Positions 1-5,367 of a DNA stretch of 6,558 nt are shown one piece after another. The stretch covers positions 1-6,558 of the forward strand of contig RFHZ01000319.1 of assembly GCA_003696125.1 (NCBI GenBank), read 5' to 3'. How positions within the stretch are numbered: position 1 is the stretch's first letter; the number at the start of each line of letters is the position of its first letter. The notes under the pieces were generated by a model. That model was given only the letters and a program-made list of their open reading frames with translations, was not told the origin of the DNA and made no database searches. The DNA comes from Nitrospinota bacterium. Lineage in GTDB: Bacteria > Tectomicrobia > Entotheonellia > J063. The position numbers were made by a program, and so were the translations under genes.

Positions 1-675
1 CGGATCATGCATGGAGTGAATGGGAGCAAGCTCCCTGGCGATCTTGGCATCCCTAACCACACCGATCCCCGGGGTAAAGAGAAACTGCTGGGCCTGCCGG
101 AGAAAGGCTTCGGAAAAACCCTGCTGGAGAAGTTCAGAGAACTTCTCACGGGCAATGATAGAGGTGCCTTCCACACAGATCCCCTTGCTCAGGAAGACGC
201 TGTCCCCCACCCGTGCTCCTGCCGTGGTGATGAGCGCCTCCTTGGCCACCTCCCCCAGCATATGGCCGGAGAGGATGGGGCGATCCAGGCCATAGGTGAT
301 CTCCGTGTGTCCACCGATGAGGGTGATGCCCAGGGCCCGGCAGGCGCTGCTCAGTTGGGCAAAGATCTCCTCTACCAGCGTGGCCGTGGTCTGCTCAGGT
401 AAAAGCAGGGTGGCCAGAAACCACCTGGGCGTCCCTCCCCGCGTGGCGATGTCGTTGGCATTGACCTGCACCGCATAGTACCCGATCTGGTCGGTGGCAA
501 AGGTGATCGGGTCTGACTTGGCGATGAGGTAGTGGGTCCCCATATCGATGACGGCCGCGTCTTCACCGATCCTGGCCCCCACCACCACCCGTTCATCCGG
601 CTGGGCATGCGCCTTGAGTAGCAGAGCAAGGTACTCCTGCGGCAGCTTTCCCGGTGTAAAGTCGGCTCTGTTCAT
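1..675 (-). CDS. AIR synthase-related (HypE/PurM-like) ATP-binding protein, C-terminus cut off by window edge
   Basis: This frame stays open for 225 codons from the ATG at 675-673 to the left edge, so only the N-terminal part is present. It is the AIRS N-terminal domain of the PurM/HypE/ThiL/SelD superfamily, whose members bind ATP and phosphorylate or activate a carboxamide or similar group. Visible landmarks are GEDAAV (37-42), DPITF (55-59), VNANDIATRGGTPRW (71-85, with the conserved N-D pair), GGHTE (121-125), SGHMLGEV (136-143) and KGICVEGT (164-171). The sequence stops at MHDP (222-225), where the AIRS C-terminal domain usually begins. The pattern fits the stand-alone 'AIR synthase family' proteins related to HypE better than true PurM. 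Whether it carries the HypE C-terminal cysteine cannot be seen. The start overlaps the upstream phosphatase stop by ATGA, with AAGGAGGAGG just before it. No hydrogenase genes are nearby, so a HypE role is unproven. Confidence 0.88.
   Translation of the reverse strand, partial: MNRADFTPGKLPQEYLALLLKAHAQPDERVVVGARIGEDAAVIDMGTHYLIAKSDPITFATDQIGYYAVQVNANDIATRGGTPRWFLATLLLPEQTTATLVEEIFAQLSSACRALGITLIGGHTEITYGLDRPILSGHMLGEVAKEALITTAGARVGDSVFLSKGICVEGTSIIAREKFSELLQQGFSEAFLRQAQQFLFTPGIGVVRDAKIARELAPIHSMHDP
672..675 (-). promoter_or_regulatory. ATGA stop/start overlap with embedded ribosome binding site
   Basis: The phosphatase TGA (674-672) and the AIRS-like ATG (675-673) share bases. The AAGGAGGAGG that would recruit ribosomes lies inside the last phosphatase codons. 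This layout normally gives translational coupling and fixes the downstream start. Confidence 0.85.
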
Positions 676-1340
676 GCCTCCTCCTTGAGATAGGTGAGCA
701 GATCGGTGACACGATCCAGGATGAGATCGGGCTGGCTACGGATCAAGGCTTCGCGATTATGATTGCCGGTAAGCACACCGATGGTCTTCATCCGCAGGCG
801 TTTTCCTGCATCGATATCGATGGGACCATCGCCGACCATGGCCGAGCGTTCCGGCACCGCTTCCATCTTACAGAGGGCCTGGCGGAGATGGGCAGGGGCC
901 GGTTTGACCTCCTGGACAAAATCGCGAGGGAGGAAGGCATGGCAGGCCTGCTCGATTTGGGGAAAGATCGTCCGCACCGCGGCCGCACAGTTCCGCGTCA
1001 CGATCCCCAGCCGGAATCCCCGCGCCTTCAACTCACCAAGCATCTCTGCCACCCCTGGCAAAAGCCGGCTCGCCTGGGCACACTCCACCTCCATGTCGAT
1101 GATCGTCTGGTGCGCCTCGCGGTAGCACTCTGTTGCCAGCTCAGCCCTGTGCCCGGCCGTGAGTAAGGCACAGGCCTGGTCGATCATCTCCAGGATATAG
1201 AGGTGCCGGAAGGGTTCAGGATCGATCCCATACCGGCGTAATACCGTCTCCACCCGTTTCCGCATCAGGCGAAAATCGATATTCAACACGGCCAGCGTCC
1301 CATCAAAGTCGAAGAGAAACGCCTCTACATCGTTGAGCAT
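672..1340 (-). CDS. HAD-superfamily hydrolase (phosphoglycolate phosphatase-like, subfamily IA)
   Basis: A cytoplasmic haloacid dehalogenase-fold phosphatase of 222 residues from the ATG, close to the usual 210-230. All four HAD motifs are intact. Motif I is DFDGTL with nucleophile D11 and acid/base D13. Motif II is GIVTRN with T115. Motif III is EVKP with K146. Motif IV is GDGPIDID with D171 and D175 for Mg2+. The segment between about residues 20 and 90 is helical and cysteine-containing, as expected for a C1-type cap that sets substrate choice. The substrate is not readable; phosphoglycolate or another small phosphomonoester is typical of the family. An in-frame GTG lies two codons upstream (1346-1344). 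I prefer the ATG at 1340-1338 because an AAGGAG lies 5 bases before it, but another AAGGAG sits 7 bases before the GTG. Its last codons (Lys-Glu-Glu-Ala) also encode the ribosome binding site of the AIRS-like gene, which it overlaps by 4 bases. Confidence 0.9.
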   Translation of the reverse strand: MLNDVEAFLFDFDGTLAVLNIDFRLMRKRVETVLRRYGIDPEPFRHLYILEMIDQACALLTAGHRAELATECYREAHQTIIDMEVECAQASRLLPGVAEMLGELKARGFRLGIVTRNCAAAVRTIFPQIEQACHAFLPRDFVQEVKPAPAHLRQALCKMEAVPERSAMVGDGPIDIDAGKRLRMKTIGVLTGNHNREALIRSQPDLILDRVTDLLTYLKEEA

Positions 1341-1351
1341 GTGCACTCCTT

Positions 1352-1360
1352 GACTCCTTT
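1352..1360 (-). promoter_or_regulatory. Tandem Shine-Dalgarno motifs before the phosphatase
   Basis: Two AAGGAG motifs follow each other closely on the minus strand. The first, near 1359-1354, is 7 bases from the GTG (1346-1344). The second uses the G of that GTG and is 5 bases from the ATG (1340-1338). Either codon could initiate, giving 224 or 222 residues; the ATG is the stronger candidate by codon type. Confidence 0.55.
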
Positions 1361-1379
1361 TCCTCGCGCTCTCGCTCCG

Positions 1380-1440
1380 GTACAGGACAGGTCGTTATCA
1401 TCCCCTTCATCTGGCCCGAAGCGGCGATCCTGCCCTGTAC
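1380..1440 (-). repeat. Long imperfect palindrome / leader hairpin upstream of the phosphatase
   Basis: Read on the minus strand, GTACAGGGCAGGATCG (1440-1425) pairs with CGACCTGTCCTGTAC (1394-1380). This gives 15 base pairs with one bulged A and one G-U wobble. The 30-base loop (1424-1395) itself contains a small CCG/CGG hairpin. The wobble is a real pair only in minus-strand RNA; plus-strand RNA would have an A-C mismatch. That favours a role in the phosphatase mRNA leader. The hairpin ends about 33-39 bases before the start codons and has no U-tract, so it is not a standard terminator. It could also be a DNA operator or a dispersed palindromic repeat. Confidence 0.7.
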
Positions 1441-1458
1441 ACTGCTACCTCCCAGGGC
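1432..1458 (-). other. Alternative pairing competing with the leader hairpin
   Basis: On the minus strand, GCCCTG (1458-1453) is exactly complementary to CAGGGC (1437-1432), with a 15-base loop. The second arm lies inside the 5' arm of the larger hairpin, so the two structures exclude each other. A 6-bp GC-rich match can occur by chance. Confidence 0.3.
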
Positions 1459-1491
1459 CTCTGCTCTGCCTGCTTCGTCCCTTGCCCTTAC

Positions 1492-1520
1492 AACGTAGCG
1501 GATGTTTGGGAGTTCGTCAA
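1492..1520 (-). promoter_or_regulatory. Candidate sigma70-type promoter for the phosphatase/AIRS-like pair
   Basis: TTGACG (1520-1515) matches the -35 consensus at five of six bases. Exactly 17 bases downstream is TACGTT (1497-1492), which keeps the three most conserved -10 bases (T, A and final T) but is otherwise weak. Transcription would start near 1485 and give a leader of about 145 bases that carries the 1440-1380 hairpin. Confidence 0.5.
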
Positions 1521-1531
1521 GCCTGGAGTAA

Positions 1532-1540
1532 GGGGGGGGG
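1532..1540. repeat. G9/C9 homopolymer tract
   Basis: Nine consecutive G on the plus strand (C on the minus) lie about 12 bases upstream of the candidate -35 element of the phosphatase promoter. Such tracts can slip in replication, but they are also common sequencing-error sites. Confidence 0.8.
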
Positions 1541-1546
1541 TGAGAG

Positions 1547-1584
1547 CTGGCACCCTTCCCGGAAGGCGGGGAGGAAGGGGCCAG
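1547..1584 (-). terminator. Hairpin after the substrate-binding protein; possible terminator or mRNA 3' stabiliser
   Basis: On the minus strand, CTGGC-CCCTTCC (1584-1573) pairs with GGAAGGG-T-GCCAG (1559-1547). This makes 12 base pairs with one bulged T and a 13-base loop, starting about 31 bases past the TAG stop. The following bases are CTCTCA and then C9, with no U-tract, so intrinsic termination would be inefficient; 3'-end protection or factor-aided termination is equally possible. A smaller CCAGC/GCTGG hairpin (1581-1597) overlaps it. Confidence 0.45.
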
Positions 1585-1615
1585 CCCTTCCTGCTGGTGT
1601 CCATCCTGGTTGCAC

Positions 1616-3223
1616 CTACTTGTCGAGCCACACGTTCCACAGGATAGGAGCTAAAAACGGGCGGACTCCTTTCACATATTTGCGGTAAGCTCGCCAGTAA
1701 TTCCACTGTCCCAGGGGCACGTAAGGCACTTCCTTGTAGGCCAGCTTCTGGATCTCTTCCACCAGTTGCTTCCGCTTGGCCTCGTCCGTGGTGCGGGCCC
1801 ACTCGGCCCGCAACTGCTCCATCCTTTCGCTGCAATACCAGCCGAACCAGGCGCCTTCACAGGCCCCCACCGTGCCCTGGTTGACCGCCGGGGTAAAGAC
1901 ATCACCAAAGACCCAGGAGGTGTGGAAGAGGTTCCATCCCCCCTCTTCCGGCTTCTTCTTCTCCGCCCGCCGGGCCACCAGCGTGCTCCAGTCCATGGCC
2001 TGCAGATCGACCTTAACCCCGATCTTGGTCAGCAACTGGTAGGTCACCAGGGTGAAGGCATGCAATTCCGCCAGATCGGTCGGATCCATCAACACCACCG
2101 GTCGTCCATCGTACCCGGCCTCTTTCATCAACTGCCTGGCCTTGTCCAGGTCTTGCTGCATGATGGCCTCGGAGCCGACATCGGTCTCGTAGGGGCCGCC
2201 ACACATGTAATAGGCGGGACAGGTCCGCCAGTACTTCTTATCCCCAAAGGCTGCCGCCAGGTACGTTTCCTGGTTCACCATCCACAGCAGCGCCTGTCGC
2301 GCCTTCTCGTTGTTGAAGGGGGGATGCAGGTGATTGGGACGCAACCACCCCTGCGAACCCAGGGGGTCATAGATGGAGACGACGATATCCGGGTTTTTCT
2401 CCAGCATGGGGACAAAATCGAGCGGTGTGTCTTCCCAGTAATCGACCTCTCCCGCCTCCAGGGCAGCACTGGCCGTTGCCTTATCCGGAATATAGATCCA
2501 TTCCACCCGATCGAGATAGGCCCGCTTTCCCCCGGCCGCAAAGCTGGGCGGTTCATCACGGGGCACATAATCTTCATTGCGGACGTACACCACCTTGTGT
2601 CCGGGTTGCCATTCCTCGGCCACAAACTTAAAGGGCCCGGAGCCGATCGGTTCCTTGATCTGCTCATCCGCCGGTGTGGCTGCCACCCGGGCGGGCATGA
2701 TGAAGGGCACATTGCTGCTCGGCTTTCCCAACGCGTCCAGGACCAGTCCAAAGGGCTCCTTCAGCGTCAGGCGAAACGTCTTGGCATCCAGCGCTTCCAG
2801 TTTGGCCGTGAACTTCATCAACAGCTTTCCCTGGCCATCGCGTTGTCCCCAGCGCTTGATCGAGGCCACCACATCTTCTGCGGTGACCGGCTGGCCGTCG
2901 TGCCACTTGAGACCATCGCGCAGGGTAAAGGTGTACTGCAGATTGTCGGCGCTCACCTCCCAGGTATCCACCATCTGGGGGCGCACCTTGAGGTGTTCGT
3001 CCAGGGCGAACAGGACATCATAGATCATGTAGCCATGGTTGCGGGTGATATAGGCGGTGGTCCAGATCGGATCGATCACCTTTAGATCCGCGTGGGGAAC
3101 AAACTTCAGTGTGCCCCCCTGTTTCGGCTTTTCCGAGGCTATTCCCGGAGTAAAACCGAGCGCCAGGAGCGCGACCACCGCCACCAGAGTCATGCCGACC
3201 CGTAAGAGAGGATTTCGACTCAT
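1616..3223 (-). CDS. ABC transporter substrate-binding protein, family 5 (dipeptide/oligopeptide/nickel type)
   Basis: An exported solute-binding protein of 535 residues, normal for the DppA/OppA/NikA family (SBP_bac_5). Residues 1-29 form a signal peptide: a basic MSRNPLLR start, a hydrophobic core, and GIA followed by SEKP as the likely signal peptidase I site. No lipobox cysteine exists, so the protein should be free in the periplasm. The family signature is at about 91-121 (NLQYTFTLRDGLKWHDG, then PVTAEDVV). EPIGSGPFKF at 191-200 and a Tyr/Trp-rich C-terminus are also typical. The mature protein has only four cysteines, in two close pairs (C335/C341 and C455/C464), which could form disulfides. 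The ligand cannot be inferred; a peptide is the family default. The ATG is preceded by AAGGAGG at a 6-base spacing. The gene has its own promoter and no ABC permease or ATPase partner in the window. Confidence 0.93.
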   Translation of the reverse strand: MSRNPLLRVGMTLVAVVALLALGFTPGIASEKPKQGGTLKFVPHADLKVIDPIWTTAYITRNHGYMIYDVLFALDEHLKVRPQMVDTWEVSADNLQYTFTLRDGLKWHDGQPVTAEDVVASIKRWGQRDGQGKLLMKFTAKLEALDAKTFRLTLKEPFGLVLDALGKPSSNVPFIMPARVAATPADEQIKEPIGSGPFKFVAEEWQPGHKVVYVRNEDYVPRDEPPSFAAGGKRAYLDRVEWIYIPDKATASAALEAGEVDYWEDTPLDFVPMLEKNPDIVVSIYDPLGSQGWLRPNHLHPPFNNEKARQALLWMVNQETYLAAAFGDKKYWRTCPAYYMCGGPYETDVGSEAIMQQDLDKARQLMKEAGYDGRPVVLMDPTDLAELHAFTLVTYQLLTKIGVKVDLQAMDWSTLVARRAEKKKPEEGGWNLFHTSWVFGDVFTPAVNQGTVGACEGAWFGWYCSERMEQLRAEWARTTDEAKRKQLVEEIQKLAYKEVPYVPLGQWNYWRAYRKYVKGVRPFLAPILWNVWLDK

Positions 3224-3229
3224 GACCGG

Positions 3230-3236
3230 CCTCCTT
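3230..3236 (-). promoter_or_regulatory. Ribosome binding site of the substrate-binding protein
   Basis: AAGGAGG lies 6 bases before the ATG at 3223-3221, a near-ideal arrangement that fixes this start and suggests strong translation. Confidence 0.85.
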
Positions 3237-3269
3237 TCATGGCATTGTAGGGATCTCTTCTCCCTTAGA

Positions 3270-3320
3270 GAAACGTCCAGGCCTCCCCTCCTTTCCCCCG
3301 GAAGTGATTCTAGACGTTTC
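3270..3320. repeat. 8-bp inverted repeat bracketing the -10/start region; candidate operator
   Basis: GAAACGTC (3270-3277) and GACGTTTC (3313-3320) are perfect inverted copies. With one mismatch the arms extend to 10 of 11 bases on the inner/outer side. Their centres are 43 bp apart, about four helical turns. One arm lies in the promoter spacer next to the -10 and the other about 25 bases into the transcript. Because the upstream arm is not transcribed from this promoter, a DNA-binding regulator fits better than an RNA hairpin. Confidence 0.5.
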
Positions 3321-3335
3321 CTTCTGTCCTGTCAA
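3307..3335 (-). promoter_or_regulatory. Near-consensus sigma70 promoter of the substrate-binding protein gene
   Basis: TTGACA (3335-3330) is a perfect -35. After exactly 17 bases comes TAGAAT (3312-3307), one mismatch from the -10 consensus. Transcription should start near 3300 and give a leader of about 76 bases, purine-rich in its first part. This makes the gene a separate transcription unit although it lies just downstream of the amidohydrolase gene. Confidence 0.85.
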
Positions 3336-3338
3336 AAG

Positions 3339-3354
3339 AAAATCTTTGGATTTT
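3339..3354 (-). terminator. Weak A/T-rich hairpin at the amidohydrolase stop codon
   Basis: On the minus strand AAAATC and GATTTT pair around a CAAA loop, starting within the TAA stop and followed by CTTTT. It has the shape of an intrinsic terminator, but the 6-bp stem has a single G-C pair, so read-through is likely. It directly abuts the -35 of the next promoter. Confidence 0.3.
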
Positions 3355-4282
3355 ACTCGAGACGGAGGATCCGGGCCATATTCCCCCCCATGATCAGCTC
3401 CACCGCCTCACGGGGGACCTGGAGGGCGGCCAGGATCTGCAGTTGCGTCTCCAGAACATCGGCCCGGAATCCGCGGGGAAACCAGCTCGAATCGGTCCCA
3501 AAGATGATCCGCTCCGGTCCCACCGCCTGGAGGGTACGGGCAAAGACCCCCTGCAGATCGAGGGGATAGGGGAGGTAACGGATCCAGCCATTGGCACTGG
3601 AGGTATCGATGAAAATATTGGGACAGTGGGCGGCGGCCAGCAACGTTTCACCGAAATAGCCAGCGCCAAAATGGGGAATGATAAATGGTACCGTGGGGAA
3701 ATCGCGTGCCGCCTTCTGCAGGTCCATCGGATTGGAATAGCGGGCATCGGCCTGTGAGGGGAGCTTGAGGTGCGCACCGATGGCGCTTTGCAAGAGTCCG
3801 AAGTGCCAGAGGACCGGGACCTGGTACGCTGCTGCCAGCTCATAGAGCGGGTAGACGATCTCATCATACGCATGGAAGCACTCCATGGCCGGGAACCCCT
3901 TAATCCCCCGCAGCCCCAGCGTGCCCAGGGCGTATTCGACCCGATCCGGCATGTCCGGCTGATGGGGATCGACACGGATATAGCCGATAAAGCGTTCTGG
4001 AAAGGCCTGCACGGCAGTAGCTACCGAGGCCTCATCCCCCACCAGGCTGGTCAGCAGCACCATGCGGTCGATCCCGTAGCGATCCATCTCCGCCACCCAG
4101 CGGGCTGCCAGTGCCACCGGGTCCTCCGGCGGAATCTCCCATCCCAGTGTCTCCAGAAGCGCCTGTCGATCGTGCACCGGGAGCCCACGGCCACGTTGCT
4201 GGACAAAGGCGGTGAAAAAGGTGGCGGAGAAGAAGTGCACATGAGAGTCGATGATCCGCAAATCTCCATAGATCGTTTGCAT
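3353..4282 (-). CDS. Amidohydrolase-2 family metal-dependent hydrolase or decarboxylase
   Basis: A soluble TIM-barrel enzyme of 309 residues from the ATG, of the usual length for the amidohydrolase-2 family (PF04909; relatives include ACMSD-type decarboxylases). Visible metal and active-site landmarks are the IDSHVHFF motif with H14 and H16 after strand 1, GIKGFP with K128, VLWHFG with H160, IIPHFG with H204, and IFGTDSSWFPRG with D264. All the residues expected of the family are therefore present. It also has the GNMARIL-type C-terminal helix common in the group. The substrate is unknown. The ATG at 4282-4280 is chosen because AGGAGG lies 6 bases before it; an in-frame GTG immediately upstream (4285-4283) would be only 3 bases from that site. 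The gene follows the flippase-like gene with an 11-base gap, and that gene's TGA sits next to the ribosome binding site, so the two are probably translationally coupled. Confidence 0.9.
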   Translation of the reverse strand: MQTIYGDLRIIDSHVHFFSATFFTAFVQQRGRGLPVHDRQALLETLGWEIPPEDPVALAARWVAEMDRYGIDRMVLLTSLVGDEASVATAVQAFPERFIGYIRVDPHQPDMPDRVEYALGTLGLRGIKGFPAMECFHAYDEIVYPLYELAAAYQVPVLWHFGLLQSAIGAHLKLPSQADARYSNPMDLQKAARDFPTVPFIIPHFGAGYFGETLLAAAHCPNIFIDTSSANGWIRYLPYPLDLQGVFARTLQAVGPERIIFGTDSSWFPRGFRADVLETQLQILAALQVPREAVELIMGGNMARILRLE

Positions 4283-4293
4283 CACCTTCCTCC

Positions 4294-5334
4294 TCAGTTC
4301 CCCTCCACCGCCGTCTCATCTATGGAGGTAGCGGCAAGGTGACCGGTCATCTCTGTCCGCATCTCACTCCATCCCAGCTCCTCGATCCAGTAGGAGGGAA
4401 CGCCGAGGAGAACGACGGTGCCCAGGCTGGCGATACGCACCACCAGGGCCATGCTCAGGGCAGTCTCGGCCGGGACTCCATACCAGCCCAGGGCCAGAAC
4501 CGTCCCGGCTTCAAAACTCCCCACGATTCCCAGCGATCCGGCGATCCGTGTCAGCGAACCGAGGAACACCATGAAGAAGAGGTAGGCCAGAGGGGAGAGG
4601 GTGATCCCATAGGCCAGACCGATGATATAGAGATGGGAGGCGGCAAAGAGTTTATGGAGTACGGCATAGCCAACAATAGCCGTCCACCGTATTTTTCCTC
4701 GTGGCAGGGTAATCCCGGCGATAAAGGTCGCGGAAAGCGCCATCAGGCGTTCACAGAGATGGCCGGGGAGCAGCGTGAACAGGGTACGGAAGAAAGCCAG
4801 CGTTCTTTCCGCACGGAAGCGGAGTCCCACCAATACCCCGATCAGGGCGAGATAGAGGAGGAGGACCACGCCTCCTCCCCCTCGCAACAACTGCTCCACC
4901 CGCACCATGTGTGGTGGGAAATCGAGTAGAAGCAAGACCAGGGCCAGAAATCCTAGAAAGGTCAGCCCATCGATGAGTCGATCCACCACAATCGTGGCCA
5001 GCAGGGTACTCATCGGCATCCCTTCCTTTTTGCCCACTACATAGGCGCGGATAAAGGGGCTGATACGCAGCACGGGGAGCACATGGGCCAGGTGACCGAT
5101 CATGAATGCCGTATAGAGACGCCTGAACGCAATCCGCTTGAGAGGAGAGAGGATCTGCTGCCATTTCAACGCGGACCAGCACTCTCCCAGGGCGATGAGG
5201 CCGACCAGGGGGAGGAGGTAGCGGTAGTCAGCGGTCCAGAGGATGGTGAGCAACTGGTTTATATCGAGTTGCCGTACCAGCAGGAAAAGCACTCCCGCAC
5301 TGAGGATCACTCCTAACATCCAGCGCCATCTCAT
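4294..5334 (-). CDS. Flippase-like integral membrane protein (lysylphosphatidylglycerol synthase TM-domain family, UPF0104)
   Basis: A 346-residue multi-pass membrane protein with about eight hydrophobic segments, matching the family that covers the N-terminal membrane half of MprF and proteins such as HpnL (PF03706/TIGR00374). Family hallmarks are an N-terminal TM with WRWML, the ALKW segment (55-58), RISPFIRAYVVGKKEG (90-105), STLLATIVVDRLIDGL (109-124, with D118, R119 and D122), and the C-terminal GSLGIVGSFEAGTVLALGWYGVP block (266-288). There is no C-terminal acyl/aminoacyl-transferase domain, so it should not make lysyl-phosphatidylglycerol itself. Lipid or lipid-linked substrate translocation is the usual proposal, but this is inference. 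The tail after about 320 is polar and probably cytoplasmic. ATG is preceded by AGGAG at 9 bases (5348-5344). It starts 33 bases after the permease stop and is followed 11 bases later by the amidohydrolase. Confidence 0.85.
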   Translation of the reverse strand: MRWRWMLGVILSAGVLFLLVRQLDINQLLTILWTADYRYLLPLVGLIALGECWSALKWQQILSPLKRIAFRRLYTAFMIGHLAHVLPVLRISPFIRAYVVGKKEGMPMSTLLATIVVDRLIDGLTFLGFLALVLLLLDFPPHMVRVEQLLRGGGGVVLLLYLALIGVLVGLRFRAERTLAFFRTLFTLLPGHLCERLMALSATFIAGITLPRGKIRWTAIVGYAVLHKLFAASHLYIIGLAYGITLSPLAYLFFMVFLGSLTRIAGSLGIVGSFEAGTVLALGWYGVPAETALSMALVVRIASLGTVVLLGVPSYWIEELGWSEMRTEMTGHLAATSIDETAVEGN

Positions 5335-5367
5335 TGCCTCGTTCTCCTGTTTACGAATGCTACGCGA

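Larger units (their letters stand above)
1341..1615. other. Intergenic region between substrate-binding protein and phosphatase
   Basis: No convincing coding frame was found here on either strand. The minus-strand order is: a hairpin after the substrate-binding protein stop (1584-1547), a C9 tract (1540-1532), a candidate promoter (1520-1492), a long imperfect palindrome (1440-1380), and tandem AAGGAG motifs before the phosphatase start. The stretch therefore looks regulatory rather than empty. Confidence 0.75.

Noticed and set aside
1341-1688. 115-codon plus-strand frame across the intergenic region
   Set aside because: It overlaps the regulatory elements and the 3' end of the substrate-binding protein gene. 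It is Pro/Ser/Arg/Cys-rich and shows no domain.
1766-3085. Long open frame of 439 codons on the plus strand, antisense to the substrate-binding protein gene
   Set aside because: It is a complementary-frame shadow in high-G+C coding DNA. Its protein matches no fold I recognise and is rich in His, Gly and Pro, and the opposite strand encodes a complete, well-conserved family protein.
3220-3240. Six-codon upstream mini-ORF (ATG at 3240) ending in a TGA that overlaps the substrate-binding protein ATG
   Set aside because: The ATGA overlap is eye-catching, but the mini-ORF has no well-spaced ribosome binding site and consists mostly of the main gene's own Shine-Dalgarno sequence, so it is probably coincidental.
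3249-3265. AGGGA/TCCCT mini-hairpin in the substrate-binding protein leader
   Set aside because: The stem is only 5 bp and such matches are frequent by chance; nothing else supports a function.
4339-4929. 196-codon plus-strand frame opposite the flippase-like gene
   Set aside because: Its composition is dominated by Glu, Gln, Gly and His, the mirror of hydrophobic codons on the other strand. No ribosome binding site was seen.
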